NCBI GenBank assembly: GCA_040954595.2
Contig: CM082597.2
Location: forward strand, 2,480,001-2,544,000
Length of the DNA: 64,000 nucleotides
Direction of reading: 5' to 3'
DNA from: Balanoglossus misakiensis
Taxonomy: Eukaryota > Hemichordata
Part shown: piece by piece, positions 26,320 through 40,003 of the stretch
Layout: each line of letters begins with the position of its first letter
Numbering within the stretch: position 1 is the stretch's first letter
Translations under genes and position numbers: made by a program
Notes under the pieces: model-generated
Database searches by the model: none
Seen by the model: the letters and a program-made list of their open reading frames with translations, nothing else
What the model was told of the DNA's origin: nothing

Positions 26320-29300
26320 TGAATTTCAAACACTGTGTATACCTGGCGAGTCAGCTGATTACACTGTTACCCTGGGAAGGTGCGTAATCACGATTCCAAC
26401 TGCCTTTGGGCGTAAACAGACCAGTCCAGTACGTTCTGTTTCGGTCTATTGTAGGCTCGTGAGTGCTACTGGGTATAAGACACACTGCTGAGCAAATCCA
26501 AAAACACAATGTGTATTCTTCAAAATTGTCGTGAGACAGAAAAATGAAGTTCCACTTAATGTGGCAGTGTACGTATACTACACTGAAACTTAATACCCAA
26601 TCAAGTTTCTGCTAGACGATTTTGTACTTAGTGTGCACACCTCACATTTTAGTAAAACCATTTTGAGTTGTTCATTTTAAATCCAGCCACATCTTAAAGT
26701 CCTACCCCAAAAATTCAGATGTTCTGCGTGTATTTATAACAAACAACAATAAATTGAAATACACCCAGTAATTATTTTACTTTTTTACAAGGACAGAAAG
26801 CCGACCTAATTGTCCAAACCCTCCTGTGAGCTGATTCCCTTATGTCACCATTACCGTGTTTGTTATTCGTTATATCCGGTCGTCTGTTTCAATTATCGCT
26901 ACATGCAAGGAAGTTGTGACGCCGATGCTAGTTGCCTGAAAATGCGCACAGTAACTAAGTGGCCCTTAAGAGCTTTGCAAAATTGAATTGCCCCTCAGAA
27001 CATTTAGTTTTGATTCAGTTAGCCAGGCAAGTGAGCAAGTCTTTATCCTTCACATAACACTTTGTTTGAAATATACACGTAGCAACTTTTATCTTCAAGT
27101 ACTGTCAGATACCATCTTCATGGTGTGTTGAATATGCTTCATGCATATACCGATACGTCTCTGGTTATGGCGAAGGGTATGTCATTTAACAACTATGCCT
27201 TTTGCAAATCTCTGTGTTGACTTATTAGGCAAATGATTGCTTTTTATGAAGCATAAGGCCATTCATATTCTTCACAAATATGAGGTATTCTCTGATCCTG
27301 AAGCGTTTATCCGTAAAATGAGAAAAGGTTCTATTTAAATTCACAAAAAGTGGTCTCCCCATGTCTCTAATTTAATCTCCATCACAAACGTCATTTCAAG
27401 TTGGCCGGCAACGATCTGGGCTAACATCTATACGGTTATTGTCAAAACATGTGACAACCCATGACTTTAATAACACGACTACATCACCAAGAAAGCAATA
27501 ATGGGAACTTATTAAAAACCTGCACAAGTTTTTTTCTGTATATGGTATTCAGATTTATTGATGAAACTAGCCACAATTCAGATTCGGCACAATTTCATGA
27601 TGATCTGTTCAGGCAATTAGGCGCCATGTCGTTTTGCTGGAAAATATTCCCCCCACGGGCTGTAATTTCAAAATGTGTATGCGAAATTTACTTCCAAAGA
27701 TGGCGATTTTTCTCCGAACATAATTATACCCTCCAAACTTTATACATGTATTGTGTACTAACACGGTAAAATTAGGTCGGGTTTAGTTGAAGCCATTCGC
27801 GAGAAACCTACAAGCGAGAAACCTACAGCTTTAAATACGAACGCGGCGAACTTCCAATTTAAATGTAAATTTACTCAAATACAGGTAACCTCTGTTCATT
27901 GGTTTCGCGAATGTACATGTACTGTAAGATTTGGGTCATATGGTGATATATATTTTACAATGTGGAAGGTTTTACATCCCCTACCTAAATTAATCTTGCA
28001 CTGAAAAATACTGCCCTTAAAGATTTGTAATACTGTGATTCACAATAATTTTACAAAAAATGTATGTTCACAGATGTCTTTACTATGAATCATACCAATG
28101 GTGAGTACAGTGCTGTTGCGATGTAATTTTAAAACAAGAAATATTAAACAGAAAGTTGGAACAGAAAGCCATGCTATGACATAGAATTAAGCTGAATGCG
28201 AAACCCCGAGACGTGACTGATGAAATACAAAATGGAATTAGCAAATGCAGTCGACAAGGTAACACAGGGCATTCAACTTCATCATCACAAGCAGCAGACC
28301 GTATGGTGCATTAAACATTTTCTGCACGACAGATTTCTGCAGAGCATTTTAGGTGCCTTGTTCGCTTTTTGTCATCTTCCTTGACTGAAAGTACTTCAAT
28401 TCACAGCGTCAGCTAGTCAGCAAGGTGCTGAATAAGTGCAGTTGGTACATGTGTCTTTTTGGTTGTTTTAGATAAAACAGGTATTTACTATTGCACAAAA
28501 AACATCAACAGCACACTAGTCTTGTACCCCACGGGTAACTTTTCTAGAATAACACGCAGGTGTCGTCTGCTGTATCATGATGACATCAATGCAGAGTAAT
28601 AACCTGAGAAAGCAGATTATGCCTATGGGCATATGAAATATCAACGTTTTCCATTAGATGATAATGGCAAACATTACACACCATGATAGGTCAAAGGTAC
28701 GTCTCCCTTCCATTTTGCGAGCATTGAAAGTCTTTCATCTCTGAATTTTATTCCATGCACTGAGTTATGAAAAACAGATGATTGAATACTAGCAAAATGT
28801 CTCATCGTTTTACTATATATTGTAATGCAGTGGTTATATAGTGGTTATGCTCGACACTAACAGCCTTTGCTCACTTCCTAGTCAATCAGTATCCTCCTAG
28901 AAAAGGTGCTGAGATGGGATTTAATAGGCTATATGTCAATTAAGGTCATGCGACAAGAATAAAATACATCAATGAGGGTGATGTTTTGTGTGTCAGGTAC
29001 GCAGTCATAATATAAAACATGATATATATTTTTGCCATATATTATATGTTGGCACAAAACGGCAAATTTTATTCTGTGCAGTCAATGAACAAACCTTCGA
29101 TTTGCAATGGAGAAATCTATAGGTAAAGGAACTTTAATTCGCTTGGGTGTGTCATATGGTTACAAAGTAGTTCGTGTGGAGAGAAATACAGCAGCAAGAT
29201 TTTATGGTCGATTTCCTTCCTCATGAGCTGAATCGAAATTAAAACTACATCCAATTAATAACACTGGCAGCCGCTGAAAGTGCATTCGCACACCTTTCGT

Positions 29301-32300
29301 GACTATGGTTTCGTTTTCTTTCAGCGACATGATGGCTGTTAAGTGCATCTTTGCTCGCAGTCCATATCCCCGTGTATCAAATTTCAAAACGCCTTTTCAA
29401 AGTTGATACAATGAACTTTAATGGATTGTAATTTGTACACCGATTTTGTTATTCTCAGAGGTCTTCACACAATGAGACAATCCATTAGCTAGCAACAGTA
29501 CCTTTATAGATACTAATGCTGCAACTGCCAAATTGACTGATGTCAAACAATACAAACACCTAGCTATATAATTGACATTTATATATATATTATTTGTTTC
29601 CAATTGGTTATTGATGTTAGGTCGCATTTGGGCCAGAAACTCATGTGCGTTATTTGGGACAATTATAAGACAGGCAGGGGTGAGTATAAAATCAGAGATA
29701 CAAATACCTCATGTTTTTTGTGTTTGTGAAAAGACACGAAACCTACAAGACAAATGCCTGTGCTTTCCAGCTCATTTTACTCTTCGCTGTTCCACGGAGA
29801 ACATATGAAAATTGATTCATCGTACACTTGACAGGAGAAATAATGGAAGGTTTTTAATGTCAAAGAACAGAAGCAGTGAAAGTCGGCCATAAATCATATT
29901 TTTCCCCAAGGAGTAATACCATGTTACATAAAACAGAACTCATTCAGCGTCACAGCAGACTCAATGAATACGCACATGGCTATATGCCAGACGAATATAG
30001 ATAGAATTCAGATGGATTAGTTTGAACAATATATTTTTACAGAACCACTGAAAGAAATGGTAAAGGGAATGACGTACGTCAGCGCATTCATTTCAGGCAA
30101 AGTTTTTACATTTCATCTGCAAACCAAAATAAATCAAACCAGCTTTCTACAACACACACGAACGCCAGCACATACTAAAAAACACTAAAACTGCATATAC
30201 GTGATGAAGAAACTCATACGTACACTTACGTGGATTGAATCAGCTAGAGATATTCATGTTTATGATACAATTTAGAGCTTTTACTGATAATACTGTTTTG
30301 TGACGGCATCAGATGTAATCAGACCCAAATGGGTTTTAGTTGGAATAATTTATGGCGTCTTGAAGTAGCTATAGTTAGGATACTGTGGCCTTAAGCTATG
30401 TTACTTAAGAACATACGGGGATAGGCAGGGCACACGTGTTTCGACATATGCTTCAATAAAAGCTTACTAAATAAGAAACAGGTCGCATTTTGTGTCAGGA
30501 GGACCAATTTTCTACCATCAAATTACTAAAATTCATACATTTTCTATGATGATGTTTATGTACGTGAAACAACCATGGCCTCCAGTGTGTTTGGATCAGA
30601 AATCTGTAAGTTACTGTAGAAATGCAAAATCTCGACAAAACAAAGTGCACACGTTAGTTCGTGCAGCCTACTACCTTCATGTATACACCTTGCTAGAACA
30701 TTTACCAAACGGATATTTCCCAACCCACAGTTAGTAAGGGTAAGGATTAGATTCCGGAAAAGTGTGTGGATGGTAAGTATCCTGAGGATAACATCCAAGA
30801 ACATTTCTAAAATATTACAAAAACTGCAAGGGGGGTCCAGTCTGTGGTTTTCTTGGTGTGCTACGGATATCGGTGTCTGAAAAGTCACGACAGACAAGGC
30901 TGAATGAATTAAGCACCTGGGTGTAACATTATCAGCTTACTTCATTGCGCAATTGTCCCATTACAGCCCAGCATTCCGGGGGAAATTACATTCCGTGATT
31001 ACTTAGTATTACCGCGCGGAAGACCTTTGTGACACACTATCCCTGGCACACGTTGTAACAAACGTGCCAGTTGGGTTTCTGATGTTCCATCTACAATGCA
31101 AGATTGACCTCTGATGCCCGACGTGTACCAAGCGACCGACATTTCCAATTAATGATGGCAATTACTAACATGTGGAAAATGTACCTTCTGACCTGAAGCG
31201 CACAAGAGACTTGCAACAAATATTCTGCCGTTAGGTAAAGGCCATGACTGGTTTGACATAGGCCATAATTTGTATGGTCTCTCTGCCTGTAGTTCGTATG
31301 ACAACTGTCGGCAAGATGAATATACCGGTACATGTACCCTGGCATAAAATTGTCATTCCAAATTAAAATGCTTAAGAGGACATCATAAACATTTTTTCGC
31401 CAATGCTTTTTCCTTGGATAAACACATTCAACAAAAAATGCCAAGAAGGTCATGGAACTGAACAAACCAGACACAATAAACGAAGTAACGTCTGTCAAGG
31501 GAACAATTATGGCAGGCGGTGTCCTTTGTTAAATGTAACAATAATCGCTGAAAACCAGAAGCAGCTTCATGGAAACATATTCTGTAATCCGTTTTTCTCC
31601 AACTACCAGTCATTATACTTTGTATGGAATCTTGAAGAGAGGAAAATGTGTTTTCAAGCTTGGCATTTTTTAGTCTAAATCTCTACGTCACGCGACATAC
31701 ACAGTGAAGTGATGACCTTTATTCTTACGTCGTAAAACTATTAGTGAGGGTTTGCAGAGATGATATCATATACAATATCGCACACAATAAAAGAAACCAT
31801 TATGATTTATTTATCATATTACAACAAGATGATTTGTAAGATGATCATCAAGAGCACTTGACAGAAACAAAGTACTTCGTCAGTTCTGTATTAGCAACTT
31901 TTGTCATATCTAAGACCTGTTTTGTAACATGTCCATTCCCTCCCTGCACGTTTGACTTAATGTGCAATCGCATACACAAGTCACGTGGCAGAGGATTAAT
32001 TACCAGAGACGTTACATGATCTTTACATGATTTTACAATCCGTAGGCGTAGAATGCCGCAGGTCTATAAAACATTCTAATCATTGTATCATGCCATTCGA
32101 TCAATATTTAAAAACCAACAGTGATGGGAATGTGAAGTACATGTAGCATCATAGATAAGGCTAACTCCCAGTAGATTGTGATATTTGCCAACAAAACATC
32201 AACCCTAAAATGAAAATTTGTTAGATCTGTCAGTTTTGCACACAGAATGGATACGTCAATTTAAACACTTCAGTTAATACAAACACACGAGAATGCATTT

Positions 32301-32415
32301 TATAAAGTGAATTTTATGCATTTTAAGGTAAAATTTACTCTCCTATTTACATCATCAAGGACAGAATTCCTGGCCAAACAGAATTTCCTCTGTGCTGGCG
32401 ATGACGTATGAATAC
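26320..32415. other. Intergenic, no gene recognised
   Basis: ORFs up to 135 codons (31091-31498 minus, 30556-30897 minus) lack motifs and mostly lack an ATG. An inverted repeat CATTCGCGA...TCGCGAATG (about 27795-27912) encloses a 15-base direct repeat GCGAGAAACCTACA. Confidence 0.55.
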
Positions 32416-32421
32416 ACTTCA

Positions 32422-32493
32422 TGACAAGATTTAAGCCAACGACAGTGACAAGAATTAAGCCAACGACAGTGACAAGAATTAAGCCAACGACAT
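32422..32493. repeat. 24-bp tandem repeat, 3 copies
   Basis: The unit TGACAAGAATTAAGCCAACG plus ACAG is repeated three times with one substitution in the first copy and one at the last base of the third. Confidence 0.9.
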
Positions 32494-32499
32494 AATCTG

Positions 32500-34870
32500 C
32501 GTCGATATCTTTTCAACATCTCTCACACCATGCTGTAACCAATTACACGCGCATTAAATCACATGGCAAAGGTGAATCCACTCTTTCCAACGTCTTATCA
32601 CATTGATAACAAGCTTTTACTGATAGTGCCGGCCCCAATTACAGATACCTTTTTTGAAAGAAAGCGGTGAGTCTGTCCCATTGACAGTCGGCTTGCTCTC
32701 TGCTGCTCTTGAAGGAGAACTACGCATTGTGAATTTCAAACAAAGTCAAACATCGGTCTCTGAAATGAATTTACTCATAATTTACATGGTTCCTCAACAT
32801 ATCAAACACTATCTTTGATTAAAATGCATCTTTAATAGTACCTTATCTTCCCTGTACCTTACAGATCTACCTGCTGACAAATCACTATTCATGTTCGAGT
32901 ACCGGCAAAAAGAAAAATTTAGATGGCACATATCGCGGATGCCTCTCCTAATCAGAAATTGTACTCGCTTCTAAACCATAAGCCACTTCAACATCACGTA
33001 CATTTGTCAGATCTTATTCTGTTTCCTAGTCTATCTGTGACTGGCTTGGATAAAACGATTATGGGAAACTAATCAAACATGGTACTTCACCTACTCTGGG
33101 AAAGACTGACGACCGGATCCATGATTTTTACGATGCAAATTACTTTATCGCGAGTGATGCAATGTTTACATAAACTGGTTTCTAATATACAATGGGGAAA
33201 TCACTAGTCTTATCTCCATGAAAGGAATTGCTGCATACAAATATAAATGCAGGAAACTAATTAATTGTAATGTCTCCAGTATTGCCAGGTAGATGTTCAC
33301 ACACTACGTTTGTCATATAAAGCATGCAAATTCTTAGACATTTTCTGAGATCAAACAATTACAATGTATCCAATTGGTTTGTGCCGTATACGTCTTTCAT
33401 GCTTAAGATGGCTATAGACATATTGATTTTGCACTTTATTCATATCAAGTTGAATTTTAATATGTAGTTCGATGCCAATTTACGTATAATGTAAACAGAC
33501 CACATATTCTCCATTGGAGAGAATTAAGAAATGCAACGAAACTGCGCATGTCTGAATGCATGATTCATCACGAAGATGTGATGTAAAAACGTGTGCAAAC
33601 TACAGATTGAAATAAGACATACGCAACCAAGATCGCCCACTCTCTACTCACTATCGAGCCAGGCAACTTAACCAGGACCTGCAGTGGTGTAGACATGCTT
33701 TCTCCTGATATGTAGCAATCTATCTCCGTTGGACTTGCAACATCAAGGTAAGCCGTCGAGCTGGTGCAGTATGTTCTGTAGCACAAGCTCAATATCTTTT
33801 CACATTTTAGGCAGCGTGCATGCTGTTTTATCAGATTGCGTACATGAAAAGAGTGATTCTAACTCTCGTCAATTTCCTTGATTTATTGAGCATAAAGTAG
33901 AAAATATTACCCTTAATTTATATGCCACCATTAACTACATCAATAATGATGGATGTGACTTTTCACTGCTAAAGCCTTATAGGCCAATCTTGGTATAGTG
34001 GCTTAATTAATCTGCAAGGCATGAGGCGTAGTAAATATTCACCATGGTGTTACTGAGATGACTTTATATGAACTTGATAAAAAGCCCTAACCATGTTAAT
34101 GATGAGATCTACACTACCCTTGCGCAATTAAGAGTGCTGTGCACTCTTTGCTAACCCACAAAACATATTCAAGTGTTTTTCCTTTTTACTTTGCGTTCTT
34201 TACGGCATCTTTCATGGATCCCCTGTCTTTATAAACCTAAAGCATACTTGTTTCAAGTGATTTCATCCTTGTTTGGAAAACTGGCGAGTTCCGAGTTAAA
34301 CACAGGTAACAAAGTCGACATCACATTTTTTTCTCTTAATTGCACCATGTGCACAGATGCAGTTGATAAAATCCAGAGCATCCAGGATATTAATTAATTT
34401 AATGGAAGAAAGGTGAAAGTATCAAATCTGGGCCTGGGGACATATGTTGAAATACAGGCTTATCACTTTGATCTCTAGAAGTTGACATTTCGTGCAATCC
34501 TGTCAGATTTTAGAAAAATTAACTCAGTCACACAAATGTGTGTATTAAATCAAGGATTAGTGGAAAAACTGCTTGGCAACGGATTCATTTTGCTGTATGC
34601 AGCTGGACCAGTTATTAAAAACAGCGAGCTTCCTGCACTCCTAAGGGATCTAGACACGAACCGATGGAAACGTCATTCATTGCAGTTTCACAATGTGATG
34701 AATAGGTAATGTTGAATTTTTCTGAGAACATTCTGGGCGCGGGTCTACCTGTGAATTCTGTGTCATTTTCAAACAACATCGCCTATACGGTATGTCATTT
34801 GAAGCCTTCGTCTGATCCGACAGAGTGATATTAATGGTCATAGTATGAAGCGTGACTGAATCAATTGGCT
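32500..34870. other. Intergenic, no gene recognised
   Basis: AT-rich; I see nothing with coding character or repeat structure. Confidence 0.55.
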
Positions 34871-34878
34871 ACCCTCAC

Positions 34879-34888
34879 TATATAAAAG
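34879..34888 (+). promoter_or_regulatory. TATA box, candidate promoter for the downstream GPCR
   Basis: The sequence CTATATAAAAGGG has a reversed CCAAT motif (ATTGG, 34864-34868) just upstream. It matches the TATA core found upstream of the paralogous receptor at the left edge. The receptor coding exon starts 3.1 kb downstream and has a splice acceptor just before its ATG. The connection is inferred. Confidence 0.35.
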
Positions 34889-36196
34889 GGTCGGGCGTGA
34901 TTGGGGCTGATGTTAGAGATAGCTTCAATGCCACATGCTTGTAGCATTTTAGCTTAACGAACCTGGTTCGCCACAGTGATGTACGTCACACAACCAGGGC
35001 TTGGATAAAACTGTGAAGGAATAATCGAGGGAGGTATTTTAATGAGGACACATTTTCTTGCTCGAGGGTTTACCGCAGTTGAAAACATGTTTGCCTTTTC
35101 TTCAAAAGTTTGAGGCGTGAAACAATATGTTTGCACTCTGCTAATGTTTCCCGGCACTTTTTTGGAATCCGAGACTTTTTCTTTGATGCGACACCGGCAG
35201 CGGTGTTTGTATGTTAATAGCTGCAATACAGATATACTAGTTTATACCCCACATACTCAAAAAGAAAACAACTAACTTATCCTACATCATAGTTAATTGG
35301 TTCAGGCATGAGTGATGAGTGATGACTCTGGAGGGGACAAATGCACAGACGGGCCCCAACCCTTATGTCGCCGAACTTATTCACTTACCAATGATAATGG
35401 CTCTGTTCTATCAAGTTCAATGTTTAAGACACTTAAAAATGCTGATGAAAATTAGGACCCCACTCTGGCTAAATTGTTACTAAAAGCTCTCAACTTCATT
35501 CCACTTTGTGTTGCCTTCAACATTTCCCCAAGGTATGCTACAGATACACCAGTGAATATACAATAACAAGGCAAGTCACGAATCTCTGTTAAAAGTCCAA
35601 CTTAGGGGATGAGAATATATAAACCTCGTATTCCGATAAAAGCCTATAACACTGTCATCTGATGTGATAGTCTCGTATATTCTGCGGAGGAAAAAGTACG
35701 GCAACTCAGTTCCCTCCAGCAGTGACTTAAGTCAACATCGATGCCATCTTTTCACTAATATTGTCACATGTTTGATGTGTATGCCCGCAATACGGTACAA
35801 ATGTTCTTCAAGAATCCATTTAGCTTCAGACCGAAATCAATATGAGCCTCGAGGCGGGAAATTGCCTGCACTACTTGCAGTACTGCATCTAGAATCTGAA
35901 GTGATTTGGATCATTAACTAGGTTGTCTTTAAAATTAAAACACAGTGTTAGACCGGTGCGCATATTAACTTCGGGATATCAGCACTCAAGTCACTGACAG
36001 ATGTTTCTTTATTCAGTCTTACACGGGAAATTACGGGTAAACAGTTTAGCTACTGCCATTACCCCCAGAAGCTCCACGAAAATCTCCGATTAACGACAAA
36101 TTGAATTTACCAGAATAGGCAATCGCTTTGTGCCCCTGTGTGATTTGAGATCAAGTCCTACATTTCGTTCAGTCACTTGGAAAGTGATTTGTGCAG

Positions 36197-36289
36197 AAAA
36201 TTGCTGACACGTACCACCCGGCGATCTACAATAATCAGGGTTTCTGGTGGCGATTGATCGGCACTGAACTGAGTCAGAAGGCGATCCAG
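36197..36289 (+). other. Candidate exon (possibly UTR) bounded by splice sites
   Basis: TTTGTGCAG precedes and CAG|GTCAGT follows 93 bases that stay open for 31 codons and are more GC-rich than their surroundings. No domain is recognised. Lying between a TATA box and the receptor coding exon, it could be a 5' UTR exon. Confidence 0.25.
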
Positions 36290-38010
36290 GTCAGTCAGCA
36301 AAACTGCAAGGTTGCACAAGAAGAGAACATAGAAAAATCGGTTGTGTGGCCTGAATATTTACTTCAGTTCGTTTGGGAATACTTTACAACAGGGCCACCA
36401 GTCAAGCACTATTTATGCAAACTATTGATTAATGTTCATTACTTAGCCTGCTTTTTACATCTATTGAAGGGACGGAAATTACTATTTTGACAGCAATACA
36501 TTAAATTGCACAAACTAAATGTATAATCAAGATACATTTTAGACTTGGGCTTGGCTACTAATGAATAAGGAAATGTCCACTCATGTTGTTGCCGTAAAGG
36601 ATCAATATGCATTAACATTCATTTTACCGAAAAAAAACACTGAACTACAATAGTCAATGAATGCACCTAAAATAGGCTTTGTTTGCCCAAATTGAAATAT
36701 TACTTCAACAGATTGGTGTTTTCAGTTATATGTAGTCTCTTGTTTTGCCAATATAATGTTCATTCAATAACCTGTGCATACTTTGAGAATGGCGGCTTCT
36801 AAGTAATGGTTGGTATTGATGGCTTTTTCGCATGTGTCCTTTTAGAGTGGTTTTATACTCAGCACAAATTATGTCCAGCAGACTGTCGACATATAATTTT
36901 ACTAAAGTGGCAACTAGATATGTTGTTCTGTATGATCTGGGCAGGATGAGTATGATCCACTTGATTGTTTTGGTGGTGGTTTGACTTGATTCCTGTTCAC
37001 CAGATGATCTGCCTACCCACTTTGTGTTCCACAAAAACTTGTAACTGTCGTGCTATAACCTTGAACTAATTGATCTCTAAGTTGCTTCAAACGTAGACAT
37101 CCTGACGCCCTCAATGCACCATCAACACAATTAAAGAATCACAGCAAGAAAGGATAGAGAGTTGGAAGAAATTAACATCCAGCTCACGATAAATGCAAGT
37201 CTTGGAGAGTGTAAGAGAACCCTGGGGAGAAATATCAAGAGGATCAGGCCAACTTAGAACAAATGTGGAGACGTGTACAACTTTAAAGCGATAGTCTGCA
37301 GAGAGTTTTCTTTTAGGCGTAAACATGAGACTAGTCTACGGTCTGAGCTCCTTATGGGATTCCACGTTTTCAATCTTCGATTAGCACCATACCAAGATGA
37401 TCTCAAAGACTCTTCTTGTTGTGTCAAGAGTTGTTGCCCCACGGCAAAGAGTGGATTTCTATCTTCAGCAAACATTTACAAATGCGACTGGAGTGCCTAT
37501 TAGGTGCGGTGCAATTCTCAAGTGCCCATTTAATTATTGGTTTCAACCCTCAGGGATGTGGGCAAATCCCATCAAAACATACATGCCATGCAAAGCACAT
37601 TGATGTTTTCTATACTGAAATGAAATCGTGTGTGAGGTTCCTCGCTTTGTATATATATCCCACAGAATATACCTTTGTCTGCAGACATCAAAGATCTCCA
37701 ATGAGTATCTACACGATACATAATTGATCGTGATTTCTGCAAAACATACAGATAAACAGCTTTACTTGTGAGAACAGTGTAGCCTTGACAAATAAACATG
37801 TTTATTTCTTTGCTTTTCTTTTCCTCTCTTGGGAAAAGTCCTGTGCTTAACCATTGCAAACAGCCTTGCCCGCAAATCTTCACACTGCGATAATGGACTG
37901 GAAACTGTGGACTGTAATCTAACCTCACCACTACTTGGGGTATAAGTATAGGCCTAATCTATAGCAGATAGAAACATTGTTTGTTCTGAATAATGTAATG
38001 TTAATGGTCT

Positions 38011-38025
38011 TCATTTTTCTTGCAG
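38011..38025 (+). promoter_or_regulatory. Splice acceptor immediately before GPCR 2 start codon
   Basis: TCATTTTTCTTGCAG is a strong polypyrimidine tract plus AG, six bases before the ATG. The left-edge paralog has its own acceptor 17 bases before its ATG, so both receptors appear to share a spliced 5' UTR and an unbroken coding exon. Confidence 0.55.
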
Positions 38026-38031
38026 GTAATA

Positions 38032-39273
38032 ATGAATGAGAGCTCAACAGAGGACACCCTCCAATATCTACATCTACCCGGACAGGGCAATGAAACCACC
38101 GACGAATGGCGCATGCCAAGTCACTGGTACGTTCCCAAGTCCATCATTTATTCCATGTACAGTCTCTGCATGGTCCTGATAGTGACGGGGAACCTGATGG
38201 TCATCATCGCTGTGCTGCTGGAACCCAAGCTTCGCCGGCTGCCAACGAATCTCCTGATAGTTTCCCTGGCGGTGTCGGATCTTTTAGTTGGTTCATACTA
38301 CATACCATCAGTAATCATGTGGGATGAGGCTTTGGAGTTGATGCTGAATCCTGTAATCTGTAAAATCGACGGTTTCATCCAACTCACCAGCACGGGGGCC
38401 AGTGTGTTCAGTCTCATCGCCATCGCTGCTGACCGGTTCCGAGCCATAGTGACCCCTCTCAAACCGAAGATAACACGTTGTCATGCATGTATCATGGCCG
38501 CCCTTGCCTGGATATGCGCGATGTGCTATGCGTCCTACATGCCAATTACTTGGGGATACCAGCTGTACATCGAAAACTACGGTAACCTAACTTTTGTAAC
38601 TCCCTACTGTTTCCTTCTGCCGTCGACCGTGCCATTCACACTGTTCCGGACAATGGATTTCGTCGTCCTGTTCCTGGTTCCACTTTTGGTCCTTATCAGC
38701 CTTTACGCGCCAATGGTGTACAAACTATGGTTTGACAAGCAGCCAGCAAGTACGACAGGCCACAAGAAGAAAAACGCAGTAAAGACGCTATCCATGGTGG
38801 TCATATTGTTCTTCACAATGTGGTTGCCACATTACACTCTCTATCTGTACGTTCAATACGGCGACTTCATGAGCTCTAGAGCGAACCTACGAGCTGTGGC
38901 TTTGTTCGCTATTTGCCTGAACTTCTCCAACAGCTGGGTAAACCCTATCATTTACGCCTGCTTCAACGACAGTTTCCGCAACGCTTACAAGAACACACTG
39001 CTCTGCAGGATTTGGAGGATGACCCGACGGGTGTACCCGACGTCTGACCCTGAATCAGACCACGGAGGTGAAATACGAGCGACCAACCTACAACAACAGA
39101 TATCATCCAGAAACACTCTCCTGACAACTGTACACACAACGTCTGCACATAGCATTATCTCAACCGTACCTACAGCTGTAGTTCTGGCACAACCTGCTAA
39201 AGCTTTCATAGCACAGAATCAGTATTTGCTTTCCCCTCATATGTTTATCAGTCGAAAAGATAACTTAAAGTAA
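38032..39273 (+). CDS. Class A peptide GPCR (NPFF/SIFamide-receptor-like), complete single coding exon
   Basis: 413 residues. I chose the ATG at 38032; the frame extends upstream only through a splice acceptor and a TTG. Seven hydrophobic helices are visible: TM1 TGN (N54), TM2 LAVSDLL (D83), TM3 followed by DRF (134-136), TM4 W160, Cys110/Cys193 for the extracellular disulfide, TM6 FFTMWLPHY (about 260-268, Met replacing the CWxP Cys) and TM7 NPIIY (304-308). Two N-terminal glycosylation sites (N2, N20). A Cys after helix 8 (about C325) could be palmitoylated. The tail is Ser/Thr-rich, a likely kinase and arrestin target. Role: plasma-membrane, G-protein-coupled sensing of a probable neuropeptide. 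The class is certain; the NPFF/SIFamide resemblance is a judgement from the DRFRAIV and MWLP..L.L segments. The partial receptor at 1-669 is its close paralog. Confidence 0.92.
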   Translation: MNESSTEDTLQYLHLPGQGNETTDEWRMPSHWYVPKSIIYSMYSLCMVLIVTGNLMVIIAVLLEPKLRRLPTNLLIVSLAVSDLLVGSYYIPSVIMWDEALELMLNPVICKIDGFIQLTSTGASVFSLIAIAADRFRAIVTPLKPKITRCHACIMAALAWICAMCYASYMPITWGYQLYIENYGNLTFVTPYCFLLPSTVPFTLFRTMDFVVLFLVPLLVLISLYAPMVYKLWFDKQPASTTGHKKKNAVKTLSMVVILFFTMWLPHYTLYLYVQYGDFMSSRANLRAVALFAICLNFSNSWVNPIIYACFNDSFRNAYKNTLLCRIWRMTRRVYPTSDPESDHGGEIRATNLQQQISSRNTLLTTVHTTSAHSIISTVPTAVVLAQPAKAFIAQNQYLLSPHMFISRKDNLK

Positions 39274-40003
39274 AATCTACAATTTTTTGCCATATTCAAT
39301 TATTCTATATTATCATGTACTTTTTGTATTTACAAACATATATCAATTGAGTCATTTTTTACTGATATATGAGCAGCATGTTTAGCATGTTTCCATGGAA
39401 ATATATCAATTCCTTGGAAAATTCATCGCCTGAAGTTACATTTACGTTTTAAAGTGCCAAATTATACCGTGAAAACGTCCGTGTAGAAACACACATATCT
39501 CTGTTCACTATGTGAATTAGAACTTGGTAAGAACATACATTAATAGCTATAAAATGTTTGAAAATACTTTTGACCTATCACCTTTACGCATTCTTTTGTA
39601 CAGCACACTGATTTTATATTATATGTATTTTCTGAAAATGTTGTCCCTAAATGAATACGCACAATCACAAAAAGGTTTCATAAAAAATATAGCCATGCTG
39701 CATACAACTTCTTCACTACTGATGAATCAATTTATAATCTTCTTACTGAATATAGAAACGTTACAAAAACATTTACAACATATCTTCTAGGGAACGTATG
39801 TAAATTATACTTGAATACTTTTTTATTATTTTATACATCTACCTGATCGGCATAAAATTTGTAATATATACTATTTAGTATCATTTCAACAATTATGAGT
39901 AAATAATTAAAATATATAACATATTACAATTATATTACATTTTTCTGTATTGCAGATTTATAGTATTTGTAACATTGTTTATATGGATTATTGACAAAAT
40001 AAA
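39274..40003 (+). other. 3' UTR of GPCR 2
   Basis: Very AT-rich sequence from the stop to the first good AATAAA. No other feature seen. Confidence 0.5.
39998..40003 (+). terminator. Poly(A) signal AATAAA for GPCR 2
   Basis: Canonical hexamer about 725 bases after the stop, followed by a T-rich stretch (TTTTTGCATTTTAATTTT). It lies just before the convergent transporter gene. Confidence 0.5.

Larger units (their letters stand above)
34900..38025. other. Upstream region of GPCR 2, presumed 5' UTR introns
   Basis: No coding exon is certain. A 93-base segment (36197-36289) is bounded by an acceptor and a donor (see separate entry). A second TATA-like motif, ATATATAAAC, lies near 35615. Short ORFs at 37254-37931 overlap on both strands and are not convincing. 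Confidence 0.45.

Noticed and set aside
31091-31498. 135-codon minus-strand ORF
   Set aside because: No recognisable domain, atypical composition, overlapped by another ORF of similar quality on the other strand.
37572-37931. 119-codon minus-strand ORF just upstream of GPCR 2
   Set aside because: Antisense to the presumed UTR/intron region, no domain, no ATG support from context.
38020-38031. Upstream extension of GPCR 2 by four codons
   Set aside because: The extension begins at a TTG inside a splice acceptor; the first ATG at 38032 is the sensible start.
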